A stretch of DNA of 64,000 bases from Adiantum capillus-veneris (lineage: Eukaryota; Streptophyta; Polypodiopsida; Polypodiales; Pteridaceae): the NCBI GenBank assembly GCA_014529385.2, contig CM043970.1:66611496-66675495 (forward strand), written 5' to 3'. Under the pieces are notes generated by a model. The model searched no databases, was not told the DNA's origin, and worked only from the letters and a program-made list of their open reading frames with translations. The translations under genes were made by a program, and so were the position numbers. Numbering within the stretch: the stretch's first letter is position 1; the number at the start of each line of letters is the position of its first letter. This document shows, piece by piece, positions 61,456 through 64,000 of this stretch.

Positions 61456-62005
61456 AGAGATTGGAGTAAAAGAAAACATACACACACATCTTTTCTAAAT
61501 TTAATTGAATCTTACTAATCCATTAGAAAGATTAGAGTAAAAGAGAACACACACACATACTTTTCTAAAGCTAATTGAATCTCACCAATCTATTAGAGAG
61601 ATTAAAGTAAAAGATAACACACACATATCCTTCTTAAAGCTAATTGAATCTTACTAATCTATTAGAAGATTAGAGTAATAGATAGCACACACACACACAT
61701 AACTAATTGAATCTTACTAATCTATTAAAGAGATTAGAGTAAGAGATAGCACACATACACACATATCCTTCTTAAAACTAATTGAATCTTACTAATCTAT
61801 TAGAGAGATTAGAGTAAGAGATAGCACACACACATAACCTTCTTAAAGCTAATTGAATCTTAATAATCTATTAGAGAGATTAGAGTAAGAGATAGCACAC
61901 ATACACACATATCCTTCTTAAAACTAATTGAATCTTACTAATCTATTAGAGAGATTAGAGGAAGAGATAGCACACATACATCATTCCTAAAGTTAATTAA
62001 ATGCT
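61456..62005. repeat. Minisatellite, 7 units of about 65-85 bp
   Basis: Each unit has 'agagattagagtaagagata', a (CA)n run, 'tccttcttaaa' and then 'ctaattgaatcttactaatc'. Units start near 61,456, 61,525, 61,599, 61,665, 61,727, 61,807 and 61,875, with a further partial at about 61,945. Later units are more alike than the first, suggesting recent expansion. It may belong to the LTR of the chromovirus to the right. Confidence 0.88.
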
Positions 62006-62129
62006 CAATTAATACGCACCTTATTAGTCCACTAGAGTTTTTGCTCTCTTAGTGGTTTGTGGACGTCTTCTCTCTAAGAGAAGTGGCAGCACTTCGTGAG
62101 CGCTATAGAGGCAATCTCTATGTCTAAAG

Positions 62130-62150
62130 TGTGAGCATGGATGCTCTATT
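62130..62150 (-). promoter_or_regulatory. TATA box, probably of the 3' LTR of the chromovirus
   Basis: The minus strand reads CTATAAATAGAGC about 640 bases beyond the pol stop, in the same orientation as pol. That is the expected place and form for the promoter in the 3' LTR. LTR ends were not defined because the other LTR is outside the window. Confidence 0.5.
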
Positions 62151-62155
62151 TATAG

Positions 62156-62794
62156 CAGAAAGAAAAACGTCCAACTTTTTTTTCAAAAAGAAAATATTTT
62201 TTTAATAAAAAAATATTATTTATTTATTTATTTTTATATTTTTTTCCAAAAATCATACTCGCGGTTTTGGTACCCTTGTGGTACCCATGAGCTTGACACT
62301 TTGTCATTATCATCAAAAGATAAGGCCACACAAGCCCCCCCTCATTAAGATTAGTCAAGAGTAGCCTCTCCTTTTTCATGTGACAGTGTGTCCACTTTGT
62401 CCCCTCCTATGTGATCCATGTGCCTTCATTTGTCATCCCTGTGTATTCTTTTGTCTTTATAATTATTTTATTTATTTCCTTAATGATAATTTACTTTACA
62501 TTTTTAAGTTAAACTTTACAGTCTTATATTAACTTTACAGTAGTAAAAGAAAATTCTACAATCAGTAAATAAGTCTTGCAATAAGTTAGTTAGTGATTCA
62601 TATAGCTAAACATGTCCGAATTTTGTAGCGTAAATTTTAATTTCTAGGTTTTTTCAACCTACGATTCATAATTTGAACTCGAATATCTTAAATAAGGAGT
62701 GATGGTTCAAAAAAATACAAATGCGTAATAGAACTTGTGTGCAATTTGAAAGTAGAGACCTTAGAATCTCCTTAACTTAGAATTTGAGATACCC
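62156..62794 (-). other. Probable U3 part of a chromovirus 3' LTR, no gene
   Basis: AT-rich, lacking open frames, between the end of pol and the TATA box. Assignment rests on position only. Confidence 0.4.
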
Positions 62795-64000
62795 TCATCT
62801 CAAGAACAGTGAAGGGTAATTCTTAAGAAGGGATGTCTCATCTTCCCAAGTAGCATCTTCTACAGGGAAATCCTTCCATAAGATAAGATGTTCCTTGATG
62901 GATCTATTCCTAAGCTTTCTCTCTCGAGTTTCTAGGATAGTATCAGGTTGGAGTTGTAGAACATCTTGAGCAGGTAAAATGATTTGCTTATCATCAAGGA
63001 CATGGTCAGGGTTATATACATAAGGTTTTAATAGACTTACATGAAATACATCATGCACTTTGAGATGATAAGGGAGTTTTAGTCTATATGCTTGATCACT
63101 TACAACCTTGATTATTTCGTAAGGTCCACAATATCGGTAGCTAAGCTTCTTATACCTTCCGAGAGACAGATTGCTCTTTTTGGGCTTTACTCATAAGAAA
63201 ACTTTGTCACCTTCTTTGAAAATCCGATCAGATCTTTTTAAGTCGGCGTACTTCTTTTGTCGATCTTGAGCCGCTTGAATATCCCTTCGAATAGCTTTGG
63301 TTTGAGCTTCCATTTCTTCAAGCATTTTCTTTGAGCCTTCTACCCTTATAGTGGGGTCAGAAAAGCTAAGAGGTGATAAACATTCTTGACCATAAAAAGC
63401 ATTAAAAGGTGTCATTCCAATACTTCTATGAGTAGAAGAATTGTATGCATACTCTACCAAGGGTAGGTATTGAATCCACTTGCGAGGTTCTCTATTGCAG
63501 TAGGCTCTAAGGATGTCTTCAATTAATTGATTAACTCTTTCAGTTTGGCCATCAGTTTGAGGATGATAAGCAGCACTAAAACATAAATGGGTTCCAATAG
63601 CTTGAAACAATGATACCCAAAACTTTGAAGTAAACTTGGCTTCACGATCACTGACAATCCTCTTGTGTAAACCATGAATTCTGAAAACCTCCTTCACAAA
63701 CAGATGAGAAATATCTGAATCTGTAAAGGTTGTCTTGACTGGGATTAAGTGAGACACTTTAGTAAGCAAGTCGACTATGACCATGATTGAATCATATCCA
63801 CCTTGGATAGAAGGAAACCCGGTGATAAAGTCCATGCTAATACATTCCCATTTCATTTGGGGAATATCTAAAGGATGTAATTTACCTAGCATCTTTAGTC
63901 TTTCTGCCTTAATCCTTTGACAAGACAAACACTGCTTGACATAGCGAAGGACATCACCCTTCATACCTTGCCAATAGTAACTTCTGCGAATTGCATTGAT
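62795..64000 (-). pseudogene. Chromovirus integrase with C-terminal chromodomain (partial, runs off window)
   Basis: One minus-strand frame from 63,964 to 62,795 is interrupted by a single TGA at 63,191-63,193, in a context (VFL-VKPKKS) that suggests a former CGA. Visible motifs are CLSCQ of the zinc-binding domain; MDFITGF (first Asp, near 63,825); IVSDREAKFTSKFW (second Asp, near 63,640); and YHPQTDGQTERVNQ (catalytic Glu, near 63,550). They continue with SIGMTPFNAFYGQ, then HDVFHVSLLKPY, and near 62,880 LRNRSIKEHLILWKDFPVEDATWEDE, a chromodomain-like end. This is the classic chromovirus layout, in which the chromodomain targets insertion to marked chromatin. Except for the stop, all catalytic residues are intact, so it is younger than the outer element at 9-12 kb. 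Confidence 0.92.

Noticed and set aside
61456-62005. CRISPR-like array of regularly spaced repeats
   Set aside because: Repeats and spacers are both conserved among units, unit length is 65-85 bp, and the context is a plant retroelement. It is a minisatellite.

Overview
The window looks like repeat-dominated nuclear DNA of a land plant. The evidence is several lineages of plant Ty3/gypsy and Ty1/copia retrotransposons with Met-tRNA-type primer binding sites, spliceosomal GT-AG intron signals, long tandem arrays and an AT-rich background. A seedless plant (fern, lycophyte or moss) is my guess. It rests on the DGQHS/methyltransferase-like and DLNG-type FCP1-like gene remnants, which I associate with those lineages, and it is not proven. 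I see no intact host gene, no rRNA or tRNA gene and no CRISPR array; almost every reading frame of recognisable origin is broken.

Layout. 1-9,046: a tandem array of about 14 units of roughly 600-630 bp. 9,047-18,246: two nested Ty3/gypsy elements on the minus strand. The outer one keeps a decayed pol and a primer binding site. The inner one (12,919-18,241, target duplication CCAGG) keeps gag-protease and a 2.1-kb LTR and has lost RT and integrase. 18,247-20,886: no gene. 20,887-32,463: a large block present in two to three diverged copies. The first copy carries a long degenerate minus-strand frame; the second is split by a complete gag-only Ty1/copia element (26,050-28,836, two 282-bp LTRs, 5-bp target duplication). 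32,464-36,715: the 620-bp array resumes, interspersed with a second simple repeat and a CT tract.

36,963-50,455 is the most unusual part. Arrays built on a 'ggacaagtggtggacctt' motif lie in opposite orientation at the two ends, collinear over several hundred bases, so they form long terminal inverted repeats. Between them sit three decayed genes in the same orientation: a DGQHS (ParB-like) protein with a methyltransferase-like C-terminal part (41,009-43,412), a SET-domain gene (46,002-46,547) and an FCP1/HAD-type phosphatase-like gene (47,197-48,369). I read this as a large gene-carrying mobile element or the remnant of one.

Two copies of a 1.3-kb element with TTAA target duplications and CACTAGAATGG termini (piggyBac-like) lie at 37,288-38,617 and 56,559-61,455. 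The second copy is split by a 3.6-kb insertion with GGGGTT termini and an 8-9-bp duplication. For the copia element, the first TTAA copy and the 3.6-kb insertion, an unoccupied paralogous site is present in this same window, so those boundaries are well supported. The right end holds a truncated gypsy pol fragment (53,043-55,072), a 70-80-bp minisatellite (61,456-62,005) and the 3' part of a chromovirus pol that runs off the window (62,795-64,000).
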